DNA of 64,000 bases, taken from contig QLIY01000034.1 of NCBI GenBank assembly GCA_003260075.1, positions 229,312 to 293,311 of the forward strand, given 5' to 3'. Origin of the DNA: Phallusia mammillata. Taxonomy: Eukaryota; Chordata; Ascidiacea; Phlebobranchia; Ascidiidae. Shown piece after piece: positions 48,501 to 60,069 of this stretch. Within the stretch, counting starts at the first letter, position 1. The number at the start of each line of letters is the position of its first letter. The notes beneath the pieces are model-generated. The model had not been told where the DNA came from. It made no database searches and saw only the letters and a list, made by a program, of their open reading frames with translations. The position numbers and the translations under genes are program-made.

Positions 48501-51500
48501 TCCCACAACTTTGTCGCGACTCCCCAAGCCACTCTACCCGTTCAAGCGTGTCGTCGTCACGGTCGATCACCCCGGCGGTATCTGTCTGTGAAGTTGGTTC
48601 CACCGGCCGCCAATCACTAAAACCTGTAAAGACAAATGTAAGTTGTCGAAACAAACTAAGATAAATACACTCATACTGGGATCTGCCTTGAAACGGCCGT
48701 GTAATTGTAGACCAGCGATCACAGCATACACATAAATCATAGTACGCCAGGCCCATTGAAGGCGTTAAACCGAATCAAACCGGTCTCCCAAGCATTGGTC
48801 GAAATTTGTAAACTACAACTCATGTGTTTTAATGAGAAAAGCAGATTATATTAGTCTCTTCCAATGAACGTTTATGAAGCTATGGAGCATTTAATTCAAA
48901 CAGAACATATTTGTTAATACCAGCTCAGAATATTCCTTACATACCTTCTAATGTAAAAGCTTAATAAATCGAGAAAGAATTCGCAAACTTATTGGCTGTA
49001 TTGTATTGTAGGGATTCAGCAATGAGCCCCTTCCTCCCCCACCTCCGCCTCCTCCCGTGGAAGATGGAGATGAGGATCAATCGGTACAAGATCTCCCTCC
49101 TCCACCACCACCTCCTATTGATAGTGAGGAGGATTTCGAGAAATCTCTCCCCCCTCCGCCTCTACCTCCAAAAGGTAACCACCATACTGACATTGTTTTC
49201 TCCCAATTCGCCATATGTTTTATCAATACATCTTTCTACATATAGAATCCTCACAGTTCCACGATCCACAAAACATGCACTCGCTCTCAATGCGTCTCCA
49301 GCAACATGTGGATTCCGAAATACAGTACAACGCCCCAACGAGGCCGCCGAAAACCGACTTAAGTCTTCGCTTGTCGGCGTCCAGGGCATATTCCAATCCA
49401 CCTACACCCTGCGTTGAGCAAAGGCCTCAGTTTGACCGAATGGTTTCCAGCCAAAGTTATGTGGAGGATTCAGGCCGATCGGCAAATAACACTTTGACTG
49501 GAAGGCTTAGGTTATCATCGGACGGAAATGTTGGATCACATCATAATGAAGCGACTGAAGAAACAAGGGGTCGTTTGTGGTAAGTTGCAGCAACACAATG
49601 TATTTTCTCAATGCACCTAAACTTGGTCAACAATGTTTTCCCATCCAACGGTATAGAAGCGATTTCCACTGTACGTTTATAAAGAGTGTACAATAAATTA
49701 AAAAACTTTTTTGTTGTGACTCATATATATTACGGCCAGTTTTGCAGATTTTCTATGGCCAACTGACTCTAATATTTTAACTGTAACAGGGTCCAAGATC
49801 CTCGAAGAGAGAGCCCAGTTCAGCCAACACAAGGCCGTTATCCCGCGCTTACATCATCCATGTCGACAACGGCGTTGGGACGAGCCGAGTCCATGAGTAG
49901 AGTTCCCGAATCCCGCGGGAGATCAATGCACGGAAGTTCGGGCGCCATTTGGGAGAACTCCCGACCTCACGCCGCCTCCGCTCCACAACCTCCGCCTTTG
50001 ATGGACACTGGTCACGACGATAGGTAGGTTTGACGTTTGTCTGTATTTGTTGTTACTGGTTATGGCTGCTTGTACTCTATGGTTTGGTATCACAGCATTG
50101 AACTTAACTGTATTACAGTGTAACGTCTTTTAGTGAAAAACAGCAAATGTCTGAGATTTAAATCCAATTAAAATTGTGAAACTTTTGCAGAAATTCATCT
50201 CCCACTGTAACCTACGACGAAGACACTTTCAGTCGTCATAGCAACAACAGATCCTCCACCCGTTCCAACCCTGGCGAAAGGAGGAAAATCAGCAACACCG
50301 AACAACCCAAAGGTAACTTATATTTAACATATTTACGTGCACCTTTGTTTGCGAATTAAGTTTCTGTAAACTATTGTTTGATTTTCAGCGGTTCGCTTTG
50401 CCCCTTACCGATCACCAGAGGTCAATCTGACACCTTTGAACTTTGAACTACCGCTTGCTGTCACCAGCGAGACAAAGTTTATTGGGCGGGAATGGGTGTA
50501 CGGTGATATTCTCAGTTCATTGTCCTGCGGGGACTCGAAGATGAGCAAGGGTGTGGTACGTATTTATCAATAGAAAAGACCTAGCTTTTCAAAATATATA
50601 AGTTGTTTTGCATCGTTTAAATATCGCTTTTTTTAGGTTGTCATGGGAGGATCAGGTCAAGGCAAGACCACTTTGATCAATCATCTTGTTTCCTACAGTT
50701 ATCACGGTTTAAGAAACAACAAACAAAACAACTCATTAAAGTTCGGAGAAGGTAAGTTTTGTAATACAAACTCCTTTCAACACAGTTGTTGGCAAAACAA
50801 AGTCTAACCATGCAATCTTTTAGACACAATACGGTCCCACCTGCATCGTTCATCGAGCCCTATGTCCAACGCACGCCAGCTCTATGTTCCTTCGACTGGA
50901 AGCCACCGTAGCTCGACCCATTCAAGTCGAACCAGCAGCCCAGCGTTCGGCAGTTCAGTCAATAGCAGGGCGGGATCACAAACTTCATTGACCGAGGACT
51001 CCTGCCGAAAAGTAGCGTCTCAGGTACGTTGTTTTTTACTATTCAATTAAGCCATTTCTTACACCGTTTTAACCTATATACAAGGCAGTGTAATGGAAAC
51101 TTGTGTTTTTGACACTATATTTATTACTTGACTGCCAATATAATACATAGGTGGAGGATTATATCGTTTCGTGGTGCATAACCTCGATTCTTTTCTACAT
51201 AGGTTGTGGCTTTCCATTTCTGCCAATCAGACAACAACACGACGTGTTACGTGCCAGAGTTCATCCACAGCATTGCAGCACAACTGACCCAAGCCCCACA
51301 GCTTACAGCATACAGAGAACTTCTCATCAGCGAACCTCACCTGCAGAATCTACTCAGCGTTCGAAGTTGCATTCAAAATCCCACCCAGGCTCTGATGAAA
51401 GCAATTATCGAGCCCCTGATCATGCTGAAAAGAAGTAAGTCAGTTCAACCCTAATACTGTGTATGTTAAATGGCTTCCCAAAAAGTATGAACTAGAGCTA

Positions 51501-53837
51501 ACACAAGGCCAAGCATTTGCTATTACTTAACATACGTATCATATTTAAAGGTCAAAAGCTGCCAAGATCAAACCTGGTGATCTTGATTGACGCATTAAGC
51601 GACGCAGAGCAGTACCGACCTGACTATGGTTACTCAATCGTTGGCTTCTTGCAACGACACCTACCCGATTTTCCGGACTTCATCAAAATTGTGGCAACAT
51701 GTCGCACTGATGACCAAGAGCTCATTTCAAGTTTTCCGGTTCATTTTATGAGCTTGGATGGTGGGGAGGAAAACCTAAACGTATCACGTGACGCACAGCT
51801 CTATATCAGTCACAGGGTGGCAGGAGCAAGCTGTCTGTCAAATCTCACATTATCAGGTTGGTCAACGAAGTAAAAACAGCATAGATCAAGATGAGCGATA
51901 ACATATGTGAATGATGTACTTTAAGTATATTTGATTCTGAATGTAATTGTCATATTTTGTGTAATAGGAAAAACAGACCCAGCAGTAGTTCAAAAGCAAC
52001 TGGCCCAGCATCTGATCAGAATGGCCAAGGGAAATTTCCTCTACCTTAGAATGACCCTAGATCTGATGGAGCAAGGTGACATCGTTCCAAAGAGTGCCGG
52101 ATTTAAGACTGTGCCCCAAAGTCTTCATGAGGTTTGTGATATTTAATTTACAAGTGAACTTATTTTGTAAGTGATGAAAGTTAAACTTAAACTTATCTTT
52201 TGATATTTAGGTCTTCCTATTGAAATGCAATCTTCGCTTTATGAGCTACACCTCCTACGATGACGTCAGGAGCATAATTGCGGTAGCATTGGCATCTCTG
52301 TACCCACTAAAAGACGAACAACTGTACCAGGTAAAACAAGGCTCCCTTATGTCTCCTCTCCTTATCATCAATTTTAACCGTTGTTTTAATCTTTTAGGCT
52401 GTGTGCTGTGGCTTACCCCCCAACGAAGAATTATCTTGGCCGAAGTTCAAGCAAAGAATGGATTTGCTTACCGACTTCCTCGTCCAACTCTCTCCTACCT
52501 CGGGCAGGACTTTCTTTCACTCCTGTTTCCGGGAATGGCTTATCGGTCAATCCACACAAGTTCCCACTAACGGCACCCGTAAGTTCGCCCTGCAACAAAT
52601 TCCAACTTTTTCTCGGCAACTCTATAACCTATTCGTCTGTTTGCAGTTCAATCATCAAGTCGATTCAAGGTTGACATCAAAGTCGGTTACTTCCTCCTGG
52701 CTAAAGTCCTGTCAAAGCAGCCCCCTGAGCGTCTGCACAAGCATGCTACACTTGAGTTAGCTCATCACGTACTCAAGGCGTCCATGTTTAAAAACACGTC
52801 GAAGCAAACAGGTTCGTAGTCTAACTTGATGTCTGGAATAATACCAAAAGTGTTGTTTATTTGACCCTGTGTGTTTTATAGGTGTAAGTGCAAGCGAAAG
52901 AAATGCTCATCTTATGGCAGAAAGCAGTCATCAGCTCACAGAAGCGTTGACATCAATTAGAAATCTGTTTTTCCCAAACATGAAGGTTTGTCATATCTCA
53001 CATTTCCTCTCTGTGCTTATGAACCTATGTTAATATCAACTACTTTTGTAGGTGAGCAAACTGCTGTTGAGAGCCGGGGCAAACCCAAACGTTCCCACTC
53101 AGGTATTCTCCAATGCAACTCCATTGGCTGTCGTAGCACACACAGGTAAAGAACGTTGTACTTTGATCTGTTGAATCAAAGTTCGGTGAAATGCATTCAA
53201 ATTATATTGATTGACAAGTATCCAAGTTCTAACTAAGGCTTTTTATTTTCAAGGTTGCCTCGAGCTTGCTGAACTGCTGTTGATGTTTGGAGCTGATGTC
53301 AATTTGCCAGCTTCCAACGGTATGTCAGCACTGACATTCGCTGCAGCCGCTGGTAGGCCTCATATGGTGGATCTTCTGCTCCGATATAGGCCAGCGGTAA
53401 GTAAACGGCATGACTGAGATATAACACTTGACCCAAATGTGTAAAAATCCTGAGACTGTAAAATGTTCACAAATTCATCACTTAATGGAAATATTTTGCT
53501 TGCAGCTGAACCAGGAAGATCACAACGGTCACACTCCTCTCCTTCACGCTATATCACGTGGCCACGCGGAAGCTGCCAAGTTGCTGTTAAACTGCGACCT
53601 ATACAGAAATGAGCAGTATAGAACTTTCGCGGCACAACAAGCTCTGGTGGCTTCTGCAACCACCGGAGATATAAAGGTAGGATTTTGAACAGATAAAATG
53701 TATATACACATACAGGAAAAACATGCCAAAAATCTTAATGCATTTTATGGTGCGAATTGCTTGTTGTAGTAATTTAAACGCTAAAATATTATTATTTGAT
53801 TCACAGCTCATGGAGTACCTTCTTGAAAACGATGCCT

Positions 53838-53899
<62 letters not shown>

Positions 53900-56405
53900 T
53901 CGACGGCCAGGAGCCATCAAACGGCGAGTCCCCTCTGACTTCAGCCGCCGCTCACGGAAAGTCAAGCGCCTGCGAGTTCCTGGTTCGCAAATACAAAGCC
54001 AAGATCGAACATCGAAACAAGATGGGCATGACTCCACTTCTGTGTGCAGTTAAGCACGTAAGTTGAAATGAACGTTTTTCCGTTAAGAAAATAGCATAAA
54101 AAACTTCATCTCTTAACGTTGTGCTTTATCACAGGGCGAATGGGATGCTGCTGATTTGCTGCTTAACTGCGGTGCCTCACTTGAGACACGTGACTTAGGC
54201 GGGAAGAGCCCCCTCATTATGGCTGCCTGTAGTGGACATCTCGGTGTTTTGGAATTGCTCCTTTCAAGGGGTGCAAATTTGAACGCCGCTGACAGAGAAG
54301 GCCTGACTGCATTGAGCTGGGCTGCCTTGCAAGGTAAATATAATAATATGTACATGTATGGTTGTGGGTCTATAAGTTATTTTTTTCAGGTACAAAGTGT
54401 TCAGTTCTATGCATTCTGCCCAGTAAATGTGTATCATTGTCGTAAGGTAGTAAGTTTTTAAACAATTGTATTGTTCATTGTACAGGCCAAGCACTTTGTG
54501 TGCGATCCTTGATCAGCAGAAACGCCAATATTGCTCATATTGATTCCAGTGGAAGAACTGCATTGGATCTAGCCGCATTTTTCGGTGATCCCCAGGTATG
54601 TCAAGCAAATGTCTATGGTTGTCACACTATACGAGTACCCAGAGAGAAATTTTAGTAATTGCCTAACAATATCCTAACTGTTTATAGTTCTCGGTCGTTT
54701 GGCTTAGAATTGTAGTAAACCGTTTTTGTTTGCAGATCGTGGATATTTTGTTAGAAGCTGGATCTGACATAACTCACGTTGATGCTACCGGTATGTGTGC
54801 ACTAGATCGTGCAATCGGATGTCAAAACATCGCGGTGGTTGCCAAGCTGTTGCGCAGAGGTGCCCAAATTTTGCCAACGTCGTGGGCAATGGCAACCGGC
54901 AAAACTGACGTCACTCTAGCTCTCCTGAGTAAGTTTAATAGAATTGTTCAATTCAATAGACGGCTTGTATTACCGCAATTTAAAACGTTACCAACAATAT
55001 GAGTTAACAACATAACTTACAAAACAAGTATGTTTGTCCCAAATTAAAATAAGTGGAAAAATATCCAGTGATAACGTTTTTTGTTTTTTGTTCAGACAAA
55101 TGCCTTGAAGACGGCAACAACATGTACAAGGCCTATGACTGGGACAGCGCCAACGACACGTATGCGCGCGCACTCAAGCATGTCGGTGAATTGAGTTCGT
55201 CACGTGCTGATCGCATGACTGCACAAAGCAAGCTTGCTGATCTCACTGCGCATCTCCTTCTTGGTTACTCGAGGTGTCTAAGGAAATTGGATGACTTAGA
55301 AGGAGGTAAGAATATTGCCCTTACTGATTTAAATTTTATAAGCCTTGTAAGTGGTTGAATATTTACTTGGTAATATCGGATAAGCGATACACTCAATGTA
55401 TTGACTTGATTTTCACACCAATTTGTCTATAATTTCGTTTGTTGGAAGTTCGCGCAATTTGACACTAAACTTTACAACTTTTTGCAGCCGAAAAAACTGC
55501 TTCTCGAGCACTGGAGTTGAAACCCCATTGGTACGAAGCTTTGTACGCCCGCGCCCGCGTCCTTCGCGAGGAATCCAGGCTCCAGGCCGCACTATGTGAT
55601 GTCATTGAGGCCGAGAAAACCGCTCCTCCCCATAACATGAAAGAAATCAAACGACTGATTGAAAGGATTAAGGATGAAATGCGAAAAGGAGGAACGAGGT
55701 GGGGATTGTTTTTTTTTATCAAAGAGAATCTTATGAACAAGAAACACACATTGCGCATACATTTGTGTTTTTAATATTGTAATGTGTATTTTCTTCTTCT
55801 GCAGACATTCACGTCCACCTTCCGCCTCATCCGAAATCATTCCCGTTCCTCAACCTCGCCAGCGCCTTAACTCAAACTCCAGCTACCACGGAAACCATGG
55901 CAACCACAGCCGCGGTAGTTCACCCTCACCGGCCGTCCCTGGCGCAGAGCTCTCACGCTCTTATCAACCTCGTTACCATGGATACTCGTCCTCCCAACAC
56001 GACTCAAGTCACCAGTTGGCGCCCTTGTGTACTGGAGGACAAAACCGGATCGGTCGAGGAAACTCCCACGAGAGTTTGGCTGAATCAATGTTGAGTTTGG
56101 CTCCTTATCCTCCTGAACCGTCCCCTCATGTGTCGAGGCGCGGGCAGAACAACGCATCAGCTGGACACCGCGCCTTACCACGAACAAATCCTCACTGCCG
56201 CCCTCGTGCGGGTGATTTCAACCGCTCTATGTCGGAAGAAACGCGAGGTCAAGTAACAAATGGACGCTACCCTTATGAGGAAGATACGAGGTCACTTTGT
56301 GGCGATGTTCAACAAATGGCCGCAGACGCTGCCCGGTCGAACTATCGACGCGTGACGCAACATCACATGGATCCGTCACGTGGTTCATTTGTCACAGACT
56401 TGTGA
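42557..56405 (+). CDS. TANC: TANC-family scaffold: STAND ATPase, ankyrin repeats and TPRs (31 exons)
   Basis: Exons: 42557-42587, 42657-42719, 46451-46550, 46631-46767, 47045-47237, 47491-47657, 48477-48637, 49012-49174, 49246-49579, 49790-50023, 50191-50312, 50389-50555, 50637-50751, 50824-51023, 51203-51434, 51551-51856, 51968-52131, 52211-52330, 52398-52578, 52647-52811, 52882-52985, 53052-53145, 53254-53396, 53506-53676, 53807-54057, 54135-54333, 54486-54595, 54736-54928, 55096-55305, 55488-55698, 55805-56405. All joins are GT-AG and in phase except inside exon 25 (poly-C). Length is about 1880 aa, as in vertebrate TANC1/2. Order: disordered Ser/Pro-rich N-terminus; P-loop GGSGQGKT at 628-635 and Walker-B-like LVILIDAL at 815-822; ankyrin repeats about 1154-1540; TPRs about 1541-1680; Ser-rich tail ending VTDL. 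In vertebrates TANC proteins are postsynaptic-density scaffolds that bind PSD-95-type PDZ proteins. ATG 42557 has an in-frame stop at 42497-42499. A longer 5' UTR exon set upstream is possible. Confidence 0.94.
42720..46450. other. Large TANC intron 2 with GC-richer patches
   Basis: This 3.7 kb intron contains two patches (about 43.5-43.8 and 44.0-44.5 kb) in which several frames on both strands stay open for 60-120 codons. None of those frames resembles a known family, and openness in all frames points to base composition, not coding. The patches could be regulatory or alternative-exon sequence. A short tandem duplication lies near 43375-43522. Confidence 0.5.
43375..43522 (+). repeat. Diverged direct repeat in TANC intron 2
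   Basis: TATTGCAGATAGCATTTGAC (from about 43378) and TATTGTAGATAGCATTTTTC (from about 43479) begin two copies of a roughly 50-base unit that both end in AGTCTGCG(G/C)AGTT. The period is about 101 bases. Confidence 0.55.
48733..48798 (-). repeat. SINE-like repeat body fragment in TANC intron 7
   Basis: TAAATCATAGTACGCCAGGC followed by ACCGAATCA and GGTCTCCCAAGCATT closely matches the block at 63796-63860, where the same words occur in the same order and spacing. The copy at 63.8 kb is attached to a tRNA-like B box, so this one is taken as a body fragment lacking its head. Confidence 0.55.
50637..52811 (+). other. TANC: TANC STAND-type P-loop ATPase block (exons 13-20)
   Basis: Exon 13 opens with VVMGGSGQGKTTLINHL, a clear Walker A motif, and exon 16 has NLVILIDALSDAEQYR as the Walker-B-like strand with a conserved Asp. 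FIKIVATCRTDDQEL follows, like a sensor-1 strand. Exons 17-20 supply the helical and winged-helix-like part (for example YLRMTLDLMEQG and FHSCFREWLIG). Exon 14 is a Ser-rich low-complexity insert between the P-loop and the rest of the ATPase core. NACHT/STAND NTPases use this fold as nucleotide-driven switches. Catalysis by TANC is not established. Confidence 0.85.
53052..54928 (+). other. TANC: TANC ankyrin-repeat block (exons 22-28)
   Basis: Consecutive ankyrin signatures are visible: KLLLRAGANPNV, LAELLLMFGADVNLPASNG, GHTPLLHAISRGHAEAAKLL, GESPLTSAAAHGKSSACEFL, GMTPLLCAVKHGEWDAADLL, GKSPLIMAACSGHLGVLELL, GLTALSWAALQGQALCVRSL, GRTALDLAAFFGDPQIVDIL, GMCALDRAIGCQNIAVVAKL. The last units are very close to vertebrate TANC. 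The array mediates protein binding in this family. Exon 25 carries the poly-C interruption described separately. Confidence 0.9.
53839..53898 (+). repeat. 60-base poly-C run inside a TANC ankyrin exon
   Basis: Sixty consecutive C bases follow codons for LMEYLLENDAF. After the run, the ankyrin frame (VDGQEPSNGESPLTSAAAHG) is one position off the frame entering it: exon 25 is 251 bases, while the neighbouring phases require a multiple of three. A run one base longer or two shorter would restore the frame and code about 20 prolines. Homopolymer length is error-prone in sequencing, so an assembly artefact is the simplest reading, but a true slippage-prone tract is possible. Confidence 0.95.
55096..55698 (+). 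other. TANC: TANC tetratricopeptide repeats (exons 29-30)
   Basis: [68 protein letters not shown] and LQAALCDVIEAEKTAPP fit three TPR units in the same place and order as in vertebrate TANC. TPRs are helical peptide-binding modules. Exon phases are consistent with the ankyrin block before and the Ser-rich tail after. Confidence 0.88.
55805..56405 (+). other. TANC: TANC C-terminal tail with PDZ ligand
   Basis: The last exon codes a Ser/Pro/His/Arg-rich disordered tail of 200 residues ending SFVTDL before TGA. The last three residues TDL fit a class I PDZ ligand (S/T-x-hydrophobic). Vertebrate TANC proteins also end in a class I PDZ ligand (ESNV), so the function appears kept while the residues changed. 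Confidence 0.85.
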
Positions 56406-57836
56406 TTATTTTGTTTTAGCGACCAAAATTTAGGTCACTTGGGATCTTATGTCATCGCTGTGCATTTTCTTCAAGTGTTGTCTTTCACTCTTCTGTAAAG
56501 CGCATTTTTGATAAAACAAGGCAAAAAACATCTAAACAATACGTAAAAATAAATACTACGTAAAAAACACAGCAATTGGACAAAATAAAAAGCAGTGAAT
56601 TTTGAAACACTAACAGGCCGATAAAGTTTCTGTTTAAAACAGCTTTATTTCTATGTCGTTCTCGAGCCAACAGTACTATTAGAAAACCAATGTTTTTCAA
56701 ATGTTTTTTTAAGTTATTTGCTGCTTGTACAGGCTCGCTACGCGCTGTGGTGCTTTCCTAATTTAAGCCTAAATATGCTTCGTACGCTGTATTTTGTCCA
56801 CTGCCCGATTACATACTATATGATGTGCTATATTTACGTTAAAAAGTCTCCCTGGTACAGGATCTTCTATATTGGATATGTTTTCATGAATCCCAAGTAG
56901 ATCTACGACTGTAAGTTTCATCTGTTTTTACAATTGTGTAAAAAAGTGCACAAATTTGTTAATTGATTTTATTCAATGTATATGCTGTAGGACTGTCCCG
57001 AACAGCTGTGTAAATGCATTGGACTGATTTTCAATTATAAGAATTGCGCTTTTAGTGCTTTCTGAATTGACGCTGTGTTTGCAATCATTTGACGCTGTCG
57101 GTTTTTGACCATCATGCTTTTAAAGTATATTGTTCATTTGTGTTGCGCAATTTTCACATTATTAAAATCTTCACGAACCTAGCTCTTTGAATGTTTAAAA
57201 GTATTCAAATTAAGCAGAATTAAAACCTTTAGTCAGGAACCCTACGCTGACACTCATTGCGGCAACATAATCTTTAGGTCTGCGGGCTGATTTTTTTCTT
57301 TGTTCTTAATGACTAATGATGCACAAGACCCGGATTCTAACAAGTTTTTGCAATTCCCCTTGCTCATCTTATATAAATTTGGGCGGGAAAAATGCTGAAT
57401 GCGAAACCAGCCCAGTGGGAATGGAGATTCATTCAAAATTATGTAAGTTCCTAGGCGGTCACACTTTCAAGTAGCGGTATATTTTGGAAATTTACGGTTT
57501 AAATAGCCACAACATTGGAAATCAATCAATCAAGCACACGATCTACAGGAGAAAAAGGGTGAGTAAGGGACAAGCGTACATACTTTTTGCGGATAAATTT
57601 GAGGTTTAAAATTACATGTAAAAAATAATCAGAAATAGGTGAAGGAGACATTTGGCATACAAATCACAGTGGCAAAGTTACCTAGGTGAAAGCATTTTGC
57701 TACCCTGATGTATGAGACAAAGTTGAGGTTAGTGTTACAAATGTGCAACATACAAATACGGCACACATGCATTTGGACAGTTGAATCATTATTAACCAAT
57801 TTTAATTGCATGTAAATTTGCACCACAAGCATTTCA
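56406..57836. other. TANC 3' UTR and spacer before the NAT cluster
   Basis: No coding sequence was recognised. The left 200 bases probably hold the TANC 3' UTR with AATAAA hexamers. TANC (plus) and the NAT genes (minus) converge here, so this is a tail-to-tail spacer. No repeat was identified. Confidence 0.6.
56549..56589 (+). terminator. Candidate TANC polyadenylation signals
   Basis: AATAAA occurs at 56549-56554 and 56584-56589, about 145 and 180 bases after the TANC stop codon. Either could direct 3' end formation. No transcript evidence is available. Confidence 0.5.
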
Positions 57837-59561
57837 TTACCGCACAAGCATCCTAAAGTTTTTGGAACAAAACTTTGGCTTAAAATCTAGAGTTATTCCA
57901 AAATGCTCTTTAATTGCACTGTATATGTCTTGATCACTTCCATCTTCATGTACAAGAAGATCTGTGCACCTAATTTTCTCTGTAAGAGGGTCAGGAAATT
58001 CTTTTTCCATCAACTTTCCTCCCCATAGTATTTTGAGACCAGAATGGGTAAACAACTGCAAAGGTAGAAATATATCTGTACAGTATGATTTATTAGGTAT
58101 GCTAACATTTGACAATTTATTTTTAATAGCATATGGATATGAAACTTAGACATTTGTTGCCCTAAACCAAGCATTTGTATTACAAAAATGGTGCAGCCAT
58201 CTATACACTTATTTTTGCATCAGAAAATGAAGACATAAAATATCAAACAGAGCAACACATTAGGTTGAAATGCTCAAACATTTTGCTTCTACAGTCATCA
58301 AAAAGAAAACTAAAACAATGTTTTTCTACCTCTAAAAATGAGTTGGTCATGAGAAATCCATTAGGGTTGCCCAAATGACTATTCCAGCCTACCCGGAACT
58401 CTTCCCATTCATGAGGAGTTGTACTGTTCGACAAATTTAAATTGATTGTTTAGGCACTAAACCACATTTTGTATTTAATATTCGATACCTAAATTTGAAT
58501 ATGATGTCCCAATCTTCACTGATGCTGTACTTGCTTATTTTCCTTTTGTTGGCAGTTATTTTCTCCCCAGCTAATAATGAACATAAATTTACATTTGCGA
58601 TCTCGCTAAAAACACATTGTATGCTCAATAAAAACTAACTGTCCATGTGAAAGGATTGCTTGTGCCTTTTTTCAACAAAATATGAATCATGAACATCTTC
58701 TTCCCTGCGCAAGCGGTATATTCCACTCATTTCTTTCTGTGATTCCATAGACACAAGTAACTTGGGCATGAAAAATGAGGGTGCACCATAGCCAACATCA
58801 ACAATCCAAATTTCTTCATTAATGGTCACCTTGAAAGTATTGCAAATATGTAACTTTATAAGTATAGGGCAATTTCTAGAAGCTATGATAACTATACCTA
58901 AATATCTGTTGAAACTTTGAAGCAACTTTGGTCCGCTAAGAATCAATAAAATGTGTTTGGAGCAAAAATCCCACAGTAATGGATTGGTAGTATGGATTTC
59001 ATAAGTTTGACAATTAGATCTCTGAAATACCTTTATTGTTTCTTCATAAAATGCTACAATATAACAGCATATTTTTCTTTGCTGTGTTTAGGGCCACTTG
59101 GTAAGTGTTTGGGTTTTCTAGTAATAAGTTAGATTTAATCACCTACAATATTGACATATTGTTACATTCATTTGCACATTTGGTAATAATATTGCTTGCA
59201 TAATTCAAACACAATAAACTAAGGTACAAACCTTTAGCAAAAGGTGATCAAAAGGAAAGTTAAATTCATCGGAACTCTGCATAAAACAGCTGCCTTGCAA
59301 AAGCTCGATTTTATACCCCAGCAACTTTAGAAGATTACCAAATAGTCCATTTAGTTCATAGCAAAACCCACCCAAACCCAATTGAACAATTTTGTGGTAA
59401 ATATTTTCTAAGTCAAACTGTTTTCCTTCACCCCCGAACAGGTCCAATGTGTATTGAGGAACATGTGTAGCGTGACACCAACACAACTGGTTAAGGTTGT
59501 CCAAATTGGCCACTCTGCTGCCTGTGTATTCTATACGTTGCAAATATTTCTGCACGTCCAT
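57837..59561 (-). CDS. NAT: Arylamine N-acetyltransferase, copy A (five exons)
   Basis: Exons: 59561-59232, 58829-58640, 58570-58489, 58423-58330, 58055-57837; all GT-AG and in phase, giving 304 aa (human NATs are 290). The family moves an acetyl group from acetyl-CoA to arylamines and hydrazines through a cysteine in a Cys-His-Asp triad, in the cytosol. The triad is visible as C67 (GGFC), H106 (DHLLLK) and D121 (WIVDVGYG), at almost the human positions 68/107/122. The Arg before GGFC in most NATs is Leu here (GLGGFC), and the usual PFENL motif reads PQYTL. The protein ends KNFRMLVR. It is the downstream member of a same-strand tandem pair with copy B. Mammalian NAT1/NAT2 coding regions are intronless, so the five-exon plan is a lineage feature. 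Substrates cannot be inferred. Confidence 0.93.
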
Positions 59562-59977
59562 GGTAATTGGTAGTTCAAGACCAACGTTTTAAAAATATGC
59601 TGGGGTTTTGTGCTTTTGTCCTTTGGCAGCAGCACGCAGTCGTGACTCGCGATTACAAAAGGGTTCCAAAATAATGTAATACGTTTGTTTACGAATACCA
59701 TGACGTTTCAATTTCTATGCTTCGTCATCATTATTATGCAGTTTTTCAATGCAAGTGCGTTTTCAATGCATGCGAAGTATCTTAGCGCATTTCAAAAACT
59801 TTAAACGTTTTAAGGAATACCTTGGCCTCAGTAAAGAAGTATGCCCAAGTCTTATTTCTTCCGACCTAAAAGTGTTTTTGCAGAAGTTTCGGCTCATCTT
59901 AGATAACTTTAGGCGGGAATCTTAAAAATTTCACACTTCATTTCATTCGATTTCGAGCAACTAATCCAAAAACGCTG

Positions 59978-60018
59978 ATGGCNACTTTGCTTAAACCAGA
60001 AATCCCGTTTTACTTCAG
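59978..60018 (+). CDS. Possible first coding exon of a divergent gene
   Basis: ATG opens a frame reading MATLLKPEIPFYF and then AG|gtgagt, a near-perfect splice donor. Its start is 417 bases from the NAT copy A start on the opposite strand, so it could share a bidirectional promoter. The single ambiguous base of the window (N at 59983) falls in the third position of codon 2 and does not affect the residue. No continuation exon was found before the window end, and any further exon would overlap or pass NAT copy B. Chance remains likely. Confidence 0.3.
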
Positions 60019-60069
60019 GTGAGTTTTCATATTTACGAGGTTTCAATCCATAACCAAAAACGTGTAAAG

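Noticed and set aside
53801..54037. Poly-glycine frame on the minus strand
   Set aside because: It is the antisense reading of the poly-C run and TANC exon 25.
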